NCBI GenBank assembly: GCA_964637725.1
Contig: CAZWXH010000006.1
Location: 1-34,598, forward strand
Source: CAZWXH01 sp964637725
GTDB taxonomy: Bacteria; Bacillota_I; Bacilli_A; Erysipelotrichales; Coprobacillaceae
Direction: 5' to 3'
Length of the DNA stretch: 34,598 nucleotides
This document shows positions 7,832 to 15,921 of this stretch, piece by piece (within the stretch, counting starts at the first letter, position 1; each line of letters starts with the position of its first letter). A model generated the notes under the pieces. That model was not told the DNA's origin and did no database searches. It saw nothing but the letters and a program-made list of their open reading frames with translations. Made by a program: the position numbers and the translations under genes.

Positions 7832-8933
7832 AACACCTTTATTAAATGAGGTTATTGAGCACTTTGATTTTGTAGGAAAACAACTGAGTTGTGAACCTTA
7901 TGGAAGTGGACATATTAATGATACATTCTTATTAGAATATAAGATTAAACATATGGGAGTTATTCCTATTATTCTTCAAAGAATGAACACAAATGTTTTT
8001 AAAAACCCTGAACAATTAATGGAAAACATTTTAAATGTAACTGCTTTTCTAAGAGAAAAAATTATTGAAAACAAAGGTGATCCTGAAAGAGAAACATTAA
8101 CTGTTATTCTTAATAAGAGTGGTAAACCATATTACAAAGATAGTGAGAATCATTATTGGAGAGCTTATCACTTTATTACTTGTGCAACAGGATATGATGA
8201 AGTAAAAAATGATGAAGATTTTTATCAAAGTGCCCTTGCTTTTGGAAGATTCCAAAGTTTATTAGCAGATTATCCAGCCAATACATTACATGAAACAATT
8301 CCTGATTTTCATAATACAAAAGCAAGATTTAAAGTATTTAAAGATGCTATTAAAAACGATGTTTGTGGTCGTGTTAAAGATGTTGAAGAAGAAATTCGTT
8401 TTGTATTAGAAAGAGAAGATGTTGCTAATATTTTAACTAATATGCAAGAGCGTGGTGAATTACCATTACGTGTAACTCACAATGATACAAAATTAAACAA
8501 TGTATTAATTGATGATAAAACTCATCAAGGAATATGTGTTATTGATTTAGATACAGTTATGCCTGGTTTAGCAATCAATGATTTTGGAGATTCTATTCGT
8601 TTTGGTGCAAGCACTGGAGCTGAAGATGAAAAAGACTTAAGTAAAATCAATTGTGATATGCATTTATTTGAAGTTTATACAAAAGGTTTTATTAAGGGAT
8701 GTAATGGTAAGCTTACTCCTAATGAAATTAAAGCTTTACCAATTGGTGCTAAAGTCATGACATTTGAATGTGGAATGCGTTTTTTAACTGATTATCTACA
8801 AGGTGATACGTATTTCAAAACACAATATCCAACGCATAATTTAGATCGTTGCCGCACACAATTTAAATTAGTAAAAGATATGGAAAAGAAATGGGATACA
8901 ATGAATAATATTGTATCAAACTATAATAAATAA
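7824..8933 (+). CDS. nahK: N-acetylhexosamine 1-kinase (phosphotransferase fold)
   Basis: A 369-residue kinase of the aminoglycoside phosphotransferase fold. It is predicted to phosphorylate GlcNAc/GalNAc at the anomeric position with ATP, disposing of the HexNAc released by GH112. The active-site loop is HNDTKLNNVL (219-228; H-x-D-x4-N, catalytic base Asp221) and the Mg2+ site is IDLDTVMPG (240-248). I chose ATG 7824, which has GGGGTGA (7812-7818) and overlaps the previous gene by 8 nt; the longer frame from 7785 would overlap by 47 nt and has no RBS. It is the last gene of the operon. The homologue in bifidobacteria is lnpB/nahK. Confidence 0.88.
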   Translation: MNKTPLLNEVIEHFDFVGKQLSCEPYGSGHINDTFLLEYKIKHMGVIPIILQRMNTNVFKNPEQLMENILNVTAFLREKIIENKGDPERETLTVILNKSGKPYYKDSENHYWRAYHFITCATGYDEVKNDEDFYQSALAFGRFQSLLADYPANTLHETIPDFHNTKARFKVFKDAIKNDVCGRVKDVEEEIRFVLEREDVANILTNMQERGELPLRVTHNDTKLNNVLIDDKTHQGICVIDLDTVMPGLAINDFGDSIRFGASTGAEDEKDLSKINCDMHLFEVYTKGFIKGCNGKLTPNEIKALPIGAKVMTFECGMRFLTDYLQGDTYFKTQYPTHNLDRCRTQFKLVKDMEKKWDTMNNIVSNYNK

Positions 8934-8955
8934 TCTAACTCCTTCCCAGATTAGA

Positions 8956-8989
8956 AAAGAGGCGTAACCAAATATGGTTATGCCTCTTT
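8956..8989. terminator. Bidirectional terminator between the sugar operon and dtd
   Basis: AAAGAGGC (8956-8963) pairs with GCCTCTTT (8982-8989), and TAACCA (8965-8970) pairs with TGGTTA (8975-8980), with a G-T pair between them and loop AATA. The flanks are A-rich on the left and T-rich on the right. It overlaps the stop codon of the convergent dtd gene. Confidence 0.8.
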
Positions 8990-9440
8990 ATTTACATAAT
9001 TCTTCACTATCTAAAATGATTGTAACTGGACCATCATTAATGAGTGATACTTTCATATCAGCTCCAAAGATACCAGTTTCAACAGTTATTCCTTGTTTTC
9101 TTATACATTCATTAAAATAATCATATAAAGGAATCGCTATCTCTGGTGATGCTGCATCAATAAAACTTGGACGTCGCCCTTTTTTACAATCAGCATAAAG
9201 TGTAAACTGTGATATTGATAAAATACTTCCATTAACATCTTTTAAAGATAAATTCATCTTTCCTTGTTCATCTTCAAAGATTCTTAAATGAATAAGTTTT
9301 TCCACTAGTTTTTCAATAACTTGTGAAGTATCACTTTTACAGAATCCAACAAGGACCATAAAACCTTTTTCGATTTGTCCATTGATTTTTCCATCTATTT
9401 CTACTGAACTATTTTTTACTCTTTGTACAATAATCTTCAT
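8988..9440 (-). CDS. dtd: D-aminoacyl-tRNA deacylase
   Basis: A 150-residue cytoplasmic enzyme that hydrolyses D-amino acids (and glycine from tRNA-Ala) from mischarged tRNAs. The two family signatures are SQFTLYA (77-83) and the Gly-cisPro motif NDGPVTI (135-141), which places the chirality-checking loop. The length is normal. GGAGAG precedes the ATG at 9440. It is transcribed alone, divergently from rarA and convergent with the sugar operon. In bacilli dtd usually follows relA, which is not present here. Confidence 0.95.
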   Translation of the reverse strand: MKIIVQRVKNSSVEIDGKINGQIEKGFMVLVGFCKSDTSQVIEKLVEKLIHLRIFEDEQGKMNLSLKDVNGSILSISQFTLYADCKKGRRPSFIDAASPEIAIPLYDYFNECIRKQGITVETGIFGADMKVSLINDGPVTIILDSEELCK

Positions 9441-9470
9441 GATTCTCTCCTATTATTTTTTGTTTAAAAA

Positions 9471-9489
9471 TGATATAATCATTATATCA
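9471..9489. promoter_or_regulatory. Palindromic divergent promoter core for dtd and rarA
   Basis: TGATATAAT-C-ATTATATCA is a perfect 9-bp inverted repeat with a 1-nt centre. It places a TATAAT on each strand: 9474-9479 for rarA and 9481-9486 for dtd. No good -35 was found at 16-18 bp for either direction, so the promoter call is tentative. Confidence 0.4.
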
Positions 9490-9515
9490 AATTTCAAAGA
9501 AAAGGAAAGATAATC

Positions 9516-10781
9516 ATGGCAACTACTTTAGCACATCGTATGCGACCAGCTTTACTTAAAGATATATTAGGTCAAAAACATATTGTGGGTGAAAATGCTT
9601 TATTTACTCAGTTTGTAAAGAAGCATCACCCAATGTCTACAATTCTATATGGTCCTCCCGGTTGTGGAAAAACAACCTTAGCAAGTGCTTTGGCCAATGA
9701 TTTAAATATCCCTTATCGGGTTTTTAATGCCTCTACTGGAAATAAAAAAGAAATGGATATGATCATTGAAGAAGCAAAAATCAGTGGTGAGTTATTTGTG
9801 ATTATAGATGAAGTTCATCGTTTAAACAAAGATAAACAAGATCATCTTTTACCACATATTGAAAATGGTTTGTTAATTATTGCTGGATGTACAACTGCCA
9901 ATCCTTTTCATTCCATCAATCCCGCTATTCGTTCAAGATGCCAGATTATAGAGGTTAAACCATTATCTAAGGAAGATATTGTAGAAGGACTTAAACGTGC
10001 GTTAGAAAGCGAAAATGGACTAGCAGGACAATACATTGCTGATGAAGATGTTCTTAACACTATCGCAAATCTAAGCAGCGGTGATATTCGCTATGCATAT
10101 AACTGTTTAGAAGTCGCAAGCATAATATCTAATGACAACCACATCACAATGGAAGATATAAAAAACTCTTTATCAAAAGCGAATGCTCAATTTGATAAAG
10201 ATGAAGATCAATATTATGATACATTAAGTGGTTTACAAAAGTCAATTCGTGGAAGTGATCCAAATGGCGCTATGTATTACTTTGCAAAACTAATCGAAGC
10301 CAATGACATAGAATCATTAGAACGTCGATTAATCACTACTGCTTACGAAGATGTTGGACTTGCAAATCCAGGTGCTTGCATGAGAACAGTCGTTGCTTTT
10401 CAAGCAGCAAAAGCTATTGGATTTCCAGAAGCCCGCATCCCCATCGCAAACGCAATAATTGATTTATGTTTATCGCCTAAATCAAAATCAGCCGAAGCAG
10501 CAATTGATGCCGCACTTTCATCACTATCTACTCACCCTTATAAGGCACCTAGATATTTAAGACTTACACCAGTAGGATTAGCCGAAGATGAGAAGTATAA
10601 TTATGATCGTCCTGAACTTTGGGAATATATCCAATACTTACCAGATCCTCTCAAAAGTTCTCAATTCTATATTCCTTGGATGACAAGTAATTATGAAAAA
10701 GCCTTAGCAGAAAACTATCGTCGTTTACTTAAACACGGTCGTACTAATCAAATGAAAGAACTTAATAAGCAAAAAAAATAG
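9516..10781 (+). CDS. rarA: Replication-associated recombination protein A (AAA+ ATPase)
   Basis: A 421-residue clamp-loader-like AAA+ ATPase (RarA/MgsA) that acts at stalled replication forks. The order is Walker A GPPGCGKT (46-53), Walker B IDEVHR (97-102), the sensor region GCTTANPFHSINPAIRSR with the arginine finger, and the tetramerisation C-terminus with the family block SAEAAIDAALSSLSTHPYKAP. AAAGGAAAG precedes the ATG. It is monocistronic, bounded by the palindromic promoter region and a strong terminator. Confidence 0.94.
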   Translation: MATTLAHRMRPALLKDILGQKHIVGENALFTQFVKKHHPMSTILYGPPGCGKTTLASALANDLNIPYRVFNASTGNKKEMDMIIEEAKISGELFVIIDEVHRLNKDKQDHLLPHIENGLLIIAGCTTANPFHSINPAIRSRCQIIEVKPLSKEDIVEGLKRALESENGLAGQYIADEDVLNTIANLSSGDIRYAYNCLEVASIISNDNHITMEDIKNSLSKANAQFDKDEDQYYDTLSGLQKSIRGSDPNGAMYYFAKLIEANDIESLERRLITTAYEDVGLANPGACMRTVVAFQAAKAIGFPEARIPIANAIIDLCLSPKSKSAEAAIDAALSSLSTHPYKAPRYLRLTPVGLAEDEKYNYDRPELWEYIQYLPDPLKSSQFYIPWMTSNYEKALAENYRRLLKHGRTNQMKELNKQKK

Positions 10782-10792
10782 ATACTTATTTA

Positions 10793-10820
10793 AAAGCAGC
10801 AAGGTAAAACTTGCTGCTTT
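10793..10820. terminator. Bidirectional terminator between rarA and the GGDEF gene
   Basis: AAAGCAGCAAG (10793-10803) and CTTGCTGCTTT (10810-10820) form a perfect 11-bp stem with a 6-nt loop. Pyrimidine-rich sequence follows on the + side, and A-rich sequence at 10771-10779 gives a U stretch further on for the - side. Confidence 0.82.
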
Positions 10821-10828
10821 CTACATTT

Positions 10829-11920
10829 CTATCTCTTTTTTTGTTTTTCTAAATACATTTTATAATCAGCAACATCAAACAAAGTTCGAACTTCTTGTCC
10901 TTCTTCTGGATAACTGGCTACCCCATAGCTTGCACCTAGAAATAAAACATCACCTTCAAATGATATTTCACTAAGTTTCATAAGTGTTTCATCAAGTTTT
11001 CCTTTTGAGACAAAACATGCAAATTCATCACCTGAAATTCTAAACACATTCTCTAAATCAACAATATTAACAAGATGGGAAGCGAATTTTTTTAGATAGT
11101 TATCACCTTTTAAATGTCCATAAGAATCATTAATTGACTTAAAATTATCTAAATCACAATAAATTAGACAAAAATCAAGGTTCGCTTTAACTCTTTCAGT
11201 GAATTCATTCGTAAAAGCTAATCGATTTCCAATCCCTGTCAAAACATCTTTTGTGACTTGGCTCTTTAGAGAACCAATTTTAGTACCTTGCTTTAAAATT
11301 TCAAAAATTAATTGAAAATGCTGAAGAATATTAAAAGCTAAAATACCTAAAGTTAAGAGTTTAAAGATATGTATCTCAGAAAAAACAAATTGCACATTTA
11401 AAACAAGAATAGTTACAAACCACACGAAACTCGTTTCATTTAAATAATAAGATATTTTCTTATTATCACACAATGATAACGGAATATAAATCTCCTTAAC
11501 AAATTTTTTTATATATTTATAGCTGCATAAAAACAAAACTGTTTCAACAATAACTAACACCAATTCTTTTCCGAAATCAATCAAAGCAAACCCAATGTGA
11601 ATTGATATCGATAACACCAATAAAGAATACACCCAACAAAAACAAATTACAAAGAAATGATCTTTTGTTGAACCTTTAAATAGATAACGAAATGGTAATA
11701 AGTATACAAAACCAAACAAAGTAAACAAACCATTTCCATTCCCATACATTCCGATGCTCTTAATAATAACAAGACCTAATGGGATAATTAGGATTGTCGC
11801 AACAGTCAAGATGATAATCGTTTTCTTCCACGAATAAATTCTTGAAGTATTCATAGAAAAAAGCGAAAGATTTATGAACACAACTTCAAGTACACATAAG
11901 ATTTGTAAAAAAATTTCCAC
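10829..11920 (-). CDS. Membrane-bound GGDEF domain protein (putative diguanylate cyclase)
   Basis: A 363-residue protein with about seven hydrophobic segments over the first 200 residues, then a cytoplasmic GGDEF domain. The signature is FRISGDEFACF, i.e. SGDEF instead of GGDEF; the first position often varies in active enzymes. The upstream block DVLTGIGNRLAF and the substrate loop LIYCDLDNFKSINDSYGHLKG are intact, so c-di-GMP synthesis is plausible. No RxxD inhibition site is present five residues before the signature (VDLE stands there). I chose GTG 11920, which has AAGGTGAT at optimal spacing; the GTG at 11929 lies within that RBS. No c-di-GMP receptor or EAL gene is nearby. Confidence 0.88.
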   Translation of the reverse strand: MEIFLQILCVLEVVFINLSLFSMNTSRIYSWKKTIIILTVATILIIPLGLVIIKSIGMYGNGNGLFTLFGFVYLLPFRYLFKGSTKDHFFVICFCWVYSLLVLSISIHIGFALIDFGKELVLVIVETVLFLCSYKYIKKFVKEIYIPLSLCDNKKISYYLNETSFVWFVTILVLNVQFVFSEIHIFKLLTLGILAFNILQHFQLIFEILKQGTKIGSLKSQVTKDVLTGIGNRLAFTNEFTERVKANLDFCLIYCDLDNFKSINDSYGHLKGDNYLKKFASHLVNIVDLENVFRISGDEFACFVSKGKLDETLMKLSEISFEGDVLFLGASYGVASYPEEGQEVRTLFDVADYKMYLEKQKKR

Positions 11921-11944
11921 TCTTATCACCTTCTTTATACTTCT

Positions 11945-11950
11945 ATTATA
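11945..11950 (-). promoter_or_regulatory. Candidate -10 of the GGDEF gene
   Basis: The - strand reads TATAAT here, giving a leader of about 18 nt to the GTG start. A second TATAAT (- strand) is at 11978-11983. No convincing -35 was seen for either. Confidence 0.35.
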
Positions 11951-11990
11951 AGATATTTCTCTTTAGCTTTCTATTTAATTATAAGAAAAA

Positions 11991-12016
11991 GAAAAAATCT
12001 TAATAAATTAAGATTT
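11991..12016 (-). terminator. Terminator of the XRE regulator gene
   Basis: On the - strand AAATCTTAA and TTAAGATTT (12008-12016 and 11995-12003) form a 9-bp stem with loop TTTA, continuing into TTTTTTC. It overlaps the stop codon of the regulator gene. Confidence 0.72.
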
Positions 12017-12752
12017 ATTTCATAAACGACAACAAATTGTTTAACCACTCTGGAATAGATACTGGCAAAGAACAGATTGCATCATAGACTTCTCTACTCG
12101 TTACGTAAGCTGATGTTTGAACAATATGTTCACCAGAAGGAGATGCTCCAATCGCAACATGACCAATAGCTTTACCACCAATTGCTATATGACTAGCAAT
12201 TGCGACACCACCAGTTGTATATATCCCTAACGCTAAACCACCAATCGCAAAATAACCTATTGCTACTCCCCCAATTGCCAAAGCTCCTAGCGCCATTCCA
12301 GCTAGTGATAATAAACCAAAGCCAATACCTCCTGCTCCGATGACACCAAAAGATAGACCACCGAAAGAAAATACACCAATGGCAATATTCCCTACAGCAA
12401 AAATTCCTTTTGCGACTTTTGGTCCTCTTCCAATATTGATATGAACAATTGGTAACCCAAATAGAGTCGTGGAACTTATAAATTCATACTCTCGCGATTT
12501 GCGTACAACTCGACTCAATTGTTCATCACTAATATAATACTCTTGTTTTGTTGGTGTATCCCCACGGATTAGTTCATCCAAACTGACCTTATATAAATCC
12601 GCAATCTCAATAAGTCTATCTAGTTCTGGAAGTGAGATTCCAGCTTCCCATTTACTTACCGATTGTCTAGACACACCTAATTGATAGGCTAACTCCTCTT
12701 GTGAAAAACCTTTTTGTTTTCTTAATTGAATTAAATTATCTTGTAAATTCAT
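12015..12752 (-). CDS. XRE-family regulator with Gly-rich decapeptide-repeat C-terminus
   Basis: A 245-residue protein. Residues 1-64 are a classic Cro/C1-type helix-turn-helix (QEELAYQLGVSRQSVSKWEAG). Residues 121-190 are seven consecutive 10-residue units of the form GG-h-A/S-h-G-h-x-x-h, for example GGVAIGYFAI and GGLALGIYTT; after 190 the register shifts by one (IGGKAIGHVAIG). A short hydrophilic tail follows. The regular 10-residue spacing suggests a stacked beta structure or a membrane-associated sheet. Similar HTH-plus-glycine-repeat proteins occur in Firmicutes but their function is not known to me. I chose ATG 12752, with AGGAGGGG just upstream; the longer reading from 12770 begins within or before that RBS. 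It may regulate itself: see the inverted repeat at 12823-12842. Confidence 0.8.
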   Translation of the reverse strand: MNLQDNLIQLRKQKGFSQEELAYQLGVSRQSVSKWEAGISLPELDRLIEIADLYKVSLDELIRGDTPTKQEYYISDEQLSRVVRKSREYEFISSTTLFGLPIVHINIGRGPKVAKGIFAVGNIAIGVFSFGGLSFGVIGAGGIGFGLLSLAGMALGALAIGGVAIGYFAIGGLALGIYTTGGVAIASHIAIGGKAIGHVAIGASPSGEHIVQTSAYVTSREVYDAICSLPVSIPEWLNNLLSFMK

Positions 12753-12822
12753 ATTACCCCTCCTGTACATTCTTAAGTATATAGAAAATACATATTTTCA
12801 CTACCAACTCTCCCTTTTCAAT

Positions 12823-12842
12823 TTGACAACCAACGGTTGCAA
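12823..12842. repeat. Imperfect inverted repeat upstream of the regulator gene
   Basis: TTG(A)CAACC-aac-GGTTGCAA: eight base pairs with one bulged A around a 3-nt centre. It lies about 70 bp upstream of the regulator start and just past the miaA terminator. It is a possible operator; no matching second copy was seen. Confidence 0.4.
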
Positions 12843-12847
12843 GTGTT

Positions 12848-12876
12848 GAAAAAAGGATATTATTCTTTTATATCCT
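12848..12876 (-). terminator. Terminator of the mutS-mutL-miaA unit
   Basis: On the - strand AGGATAT (12876-12870) and ATATCCT (12860-12854) form a 7-bp stem with a 9-nt loop, followed by a run of six T. The stem overlaps the miaA stop codon. Confidence 0.7.
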
Positions 12877-13771
12877 CTAATACTTTAGATACAGTTTTAT
12901 CAAATGATTCTAGATTCACTTTGTACCAATGAACATCAAATTGATTCTTAAACCAAGTATATTGTCTTTTGGCATATTGACGAGAATGTTTCTTAATATA
13001 CTCATAAACATCCTCTTTAGCAATTAATCCTTCAAAATAATCAAACCATTCTTTATAACCAATTGCTTTCATACTTTGATTTTCTCTTTTTAATCCTTGT
13101 TGATACAAATCATTTACTTCTTTTTCTAAACCTATGTCTTTCATTTTATCAACACGATGATTGATTCTTTCATACAAAACATCTCTTTCTAATGTTAAGC
13201 CAACAAAATAAGCATCATATAAACATACATGTTCTTGTAAAGCTAAAATATCACTTTTTTTAGTTCCTGTTTGTTCAAAGATTTCTATTGCTCTTAATAC
13301 CCTTTGACGATTATTGGGATGTAGTTCTAAAGCACTTTTATCATCAATATCTTTAAGATAAGCATATATTTCTTCATTAGAATAATCTTTAAACTTTTCT
13401 CTAAATAGTTCATGATCATCTTTTGTTTCACTAAACTCATAATCATACAAAGCTGCTTTAATATATAGACCAGTTCCTCCCACAATAATAGGAAGTTTCC
13501 CCCTTGCTTCTATTTCACTAATCTTCTCTCTAACAGCAGTTTGAAAATCTTTAACACTGTAACTATCAGTTGGTTCTAAAATATCTACCAAGTGATGAAC
13601 AATTCCCTCAGTCTCTTCTTTTGTGACTTTTGCTGTTCCAATATCCATACCTTTATAAATCTGCATAGAATCACCACTAATGACTTCACCATGAAGCGCC
13701 TTTGCGATTTCAACACCCATTTTTGTTTTACCAACACTTGTTGGACCAATGACAACAATAACTCTACTCAT
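12860..13771 (-). CDS. miaA: tRNA dimethylallyltransferase
   Basis: A 303-residue enzyme that transfers a dimethylallyl group to A37 of tRNAs reading UNN codons, the substrate step for MiaB, which is also in this window. P-loop GPTSVGKT (9-16) and the family block DSMQIYKGMDIGTAK are clear, as are GGTGLYIKA and the C-terminal RQYAKRQYTWFK. The ATG at 13771 overlaps the preceding gene's end by 8 nt. An in-frame TTG at 13783 sits almost on top of the only purine stretch (AGGGA), so I prefer the ATG; the true start is uncertain by four residues. Last gene of the mutS unit, as in several Firmicutes where miaA follows mutL. Confidence 0.94.
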   Translation of the reverse strand: MSRVIVVIGPTSVGKTKMGVEIAKALHGEVISGDSMQIYKGMDIGTAKVTKEETEGIVHHLVDILEPTDSYSVKDFQTAVREKISEIEARGKLPIIVGGTGLYIKAALYDYEFSETKDDHELFREKFKDYSNEEIYAYLKDIDDKSALELHPNNRQRVLRAIEIFEQTGTKKSDILALQEHVCLYDAYFVGLTLERDVLYERINHRVDKMKDIGLEKEVNDLYQQGLKRENQSMKAIGYKEWFDYFEGLIAKEDVYEYIKKHSRQYAKRQYTWFKNQFDVHWYKVNLESFDKTVSKVLEDIKE

Positions 13772-14123
13772 TGACTTTGCCAATCCCTAACAAACTATAG
13801 ATAATCGAAATACATAGCGCTACAACAATTGTCAAACCGGCAGAAGATATTTGAAAATCAGGTGATAAGATATATGTCGCAATACTTAAAACAGCACCAT
13901 TAATTATTAATTGAAACAAACCCAAAGTCATAATTGTAATAGGTAAAGCAATAATTGATAAAATAGGTTTTACAAAAGTATTTAATAACGTTAATATTAA
14001 AGCCACCAAAAAAGCAATTTCAAAGTTTTTAACATATACCCCATCAAACCAGTAACCCATTAACAATATTATTGCTGCACCTAAGACAAGTTCTAAAATT
14101 AAATTAACTATCCCTTTTTTCAT
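13764..14123 (-). CDS. PF04020-type (YvlD-like) small membrane protein
   Basis: A 119-residue protein with four hydrophobic segments, containing NTFVKPILSIIALPITIMTL, the conserved core of the YvlD / PF04020 'phage holin family 4' proteins. Despite the database name it is chromosomal and there is no phage context. The ATG overlaps the mutL stop by 1 nt (TAATG), so it is translationally coupled to mutL, and it overlaps miaA by 8 nt. The role is unknown; related proteins belong to envelope-stress regulons in Bacillus. Its position inside the mismatch-repair unit is probably a matter of shared transcription. Confidence 0.82.
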   Translation of the reverse strand: MKKGIVNLILELVLGAAIILLMGYWFDGVYVKNFEIAFLVALILTLLNTFVKPILSIIALPITIMTLGLFQLIINGAVLSIATYILSPDFQISSAGLTIVVALCISIIYSLLGIGKVNE

Positions 14124-15907
14124 TAAACCACCCTCTTAAACATTTTTTCTAATTCATAATCACTGTAGAAAAGAATTGTTGGTCTTCCATGAGGACATAC
14201 GTAAGGATTCTCACATCGCATTAAATTATCAAAAATGCTTTGCATATCATTGATTGATAAATAAGTATTGGCTTTTAAAGATGCTTTACAACTCAATGTT
14301 GCAATAGCATGTTCTTGTAAAGAAACAACATCTAATTGATTCTTATGCAATACTTCTTGAATCATTGTATCCACAAAGATATTCTCATCTATCTTTTTCA
14401 TCCATAAAGGTAAACCTCTTAATATATAGCCATGTTCACCAAATACCTCTAATTCAATACCCACTTGTCTTAAAATATCAATTCTTTCTTCAATAACTAA
14501 AAAATCACTCATTGGATATTCTAGTTGCAATGGAACAATTAATGGCTGCATTGTTAAATCAAGATCAGAAAATTTTTCTCTATAAAACTCATAATTAATT
14601 CTTTCTTGAGCTGCGTGTTGATCTAACAAATACATACCTTTCTCATTTTCACCAATTAAGTAAGTTCCATGAACTTGTGTTTTCGCATATATCTTTTCCT
14701 TCAATGGTTTTTCTTTGATGATTGGTATTTCTTTTGATTCTGGTAATGGTTGAACTTGCTCATTTTTATAGTCTACTACTCTTTCATGAATTGTTGACTC
14801 TTCCTTTATCACTGATTCTACCTTTGTAGAAGGCTTATCTTCATACAAATCAAAAGTTACTTGATCTAATTGTGGAGTAAACTTTTCTCTTTCCGTTTGT
14901 TTGTTTTTAACTTGATAAGTTAAATCCACCTGTTCTAAAGTATGACTGACAGTATTTAAAATCAAATCTCTTAATTCATATTCTTTAGAAAAACGAACTT
15001 CAAGTTTTGAAGGATGTACATTAACATCTACTAAATAAGGATCAACATCAATATTGATGATTGCGATAGGATAGCGATTATCAGCTAGATACATGCGATA
15101 AGCACTATTAATAGCATCTATACTCATTATGTTCTTAACATAACGATGATTAACTAGCGTAATGATATTAGCCTTTGAAGAACGAGATGTATCAATCTTA
15201 CTCACATACCCACTAATCTTAAATTCTTCATTTTCATTATTCACTTCTAACATATTTTTAGCAGTAGCAATCCCATACATCCCAGCGATAACTTCTAACA
15301 ATTGACCTTTCCCATTTGTTTGAAATATAGCTTTATCATTATGATATAAAGAAATAGCAATGTTTGGAAACGCTAAAGCAATGCGTTCAATATATTGTTG
15401 AATAGCCGCAAATTCACTATTCACTGATTTTAAATATTTCAATCTAGCTGGAACATTTTGAAAGAGTTTCTTAACTGTAATTTGTGTCCCTCTAGGTAAG
15501 TCAATAATTCCTTCTTTTTTATATTTCCCAAACTCATATTCAACAAAAGAACCTGCTTCGCTAGTTGAAGTCTTTAATTCAAAATGACTAACTGAAGCAA
15601 TCGAAGGAATTGCTTCCCCTCTAAATCCTAGTGTCATAATATTAAATAAGTCATGATCATCTTTGATTTTACTCGTTGCATGACGTGAAAAACAAAGTTT
15701 AGCATCCTCAAGTGACATTCCTTCTCCATTATCAACAACTTGAATCTTTGAAAGTCCACCTTCATCAATAAAAACATCAATTCGTGAAGCAGAAGCATCA
15801 ATACTATTTTCAACAAGTTCTTTCACGACACTAGAAGGTCTTTCAACAACTTCACCAGCTGCTATTTTATTTGAAAGAATATCATCTAATTGTCTAATTT
15901 TTGCCAT
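14123..15907 (-). CDS. mutL: DNA mismatch repair protein MutL (endonuclease type)
   Basis: A 594-residue GHKL ATPase that couples MutS mismatch recognition to strand processing. The N-terminus has AAGEVVERP and KELVENSIDA with the catalytic Glu, then DNGEGM and GFRGEA. The C-terminal domain carries the complete metal-dependent endonuclease motif DQHAAQERINYE (DQHA-x2-E-x4-E), beginning at Asp429, and the CPHGRPT motif near the end. It should therefore nick DNA itself, as expected for a species without MutH. GAGGTGAT precedes the ATG and the gap to mutS is 14 nt. Confidence 0.96.
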   Translation of the reverse strand: MAKIRQLDDILSNKIAAGEVVERPSSVVKELVENSIDASASRIDVFIDEGGLSKIQVVDNGEGMSLEDAKLCFSRHATSKIKDDHDLFNIMTLGFRGEAIPSIASVSHFELKTSTSEAGSFVEYEFGKYKKEGIIDLPRGTQITVKKLFQNVPARLKYLKSVNSEFAAIQQYIERIALAFPNIAISLYHNDKAIFQTNGKGQLLEVIAGMYGIATAKNMLEVNNENEEFKISGYVSKIDTSRSSKANIITLVNHRYVKNIMSIDAINSAYRMYLADNRYPIAIINIDVDPYLVDVNVHPSKLEVRFSKEYELRDLILNTVSHTLEQVDLTYQVKNKQTEREKFTPQLDQVTFDLYEDKPSTKVESVIKEESTIHERVVDYKNEQVQPLPESKEIPIIKEKPLKEKIYAKTQVHGTYLIGENEKGMYLLDQHAAQERINYEFYREKFSDLDLTMQPLIVPLQLEYPMSDFLVIEERIDILRQVGIELEVFGEHGYILRGLPLWMKKIDENIFVDTMIQEVLHKNQLDVVSLQEHAIATLSCKASLKANTYLSINDMQSIFDNLMRCENPYVCPHGRPTILFYSDYELEKMFKRVV

Positions 15908-15921
15908 AAAATCACCTCATT

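Noticed and set aside
13764..14123. 'Phage holin' label for the PF04020 protein as a sign of prophage.
   Set aside because: No other phage gene is near, and the gene is translationally coupled to mutL in a housekeeping unit.
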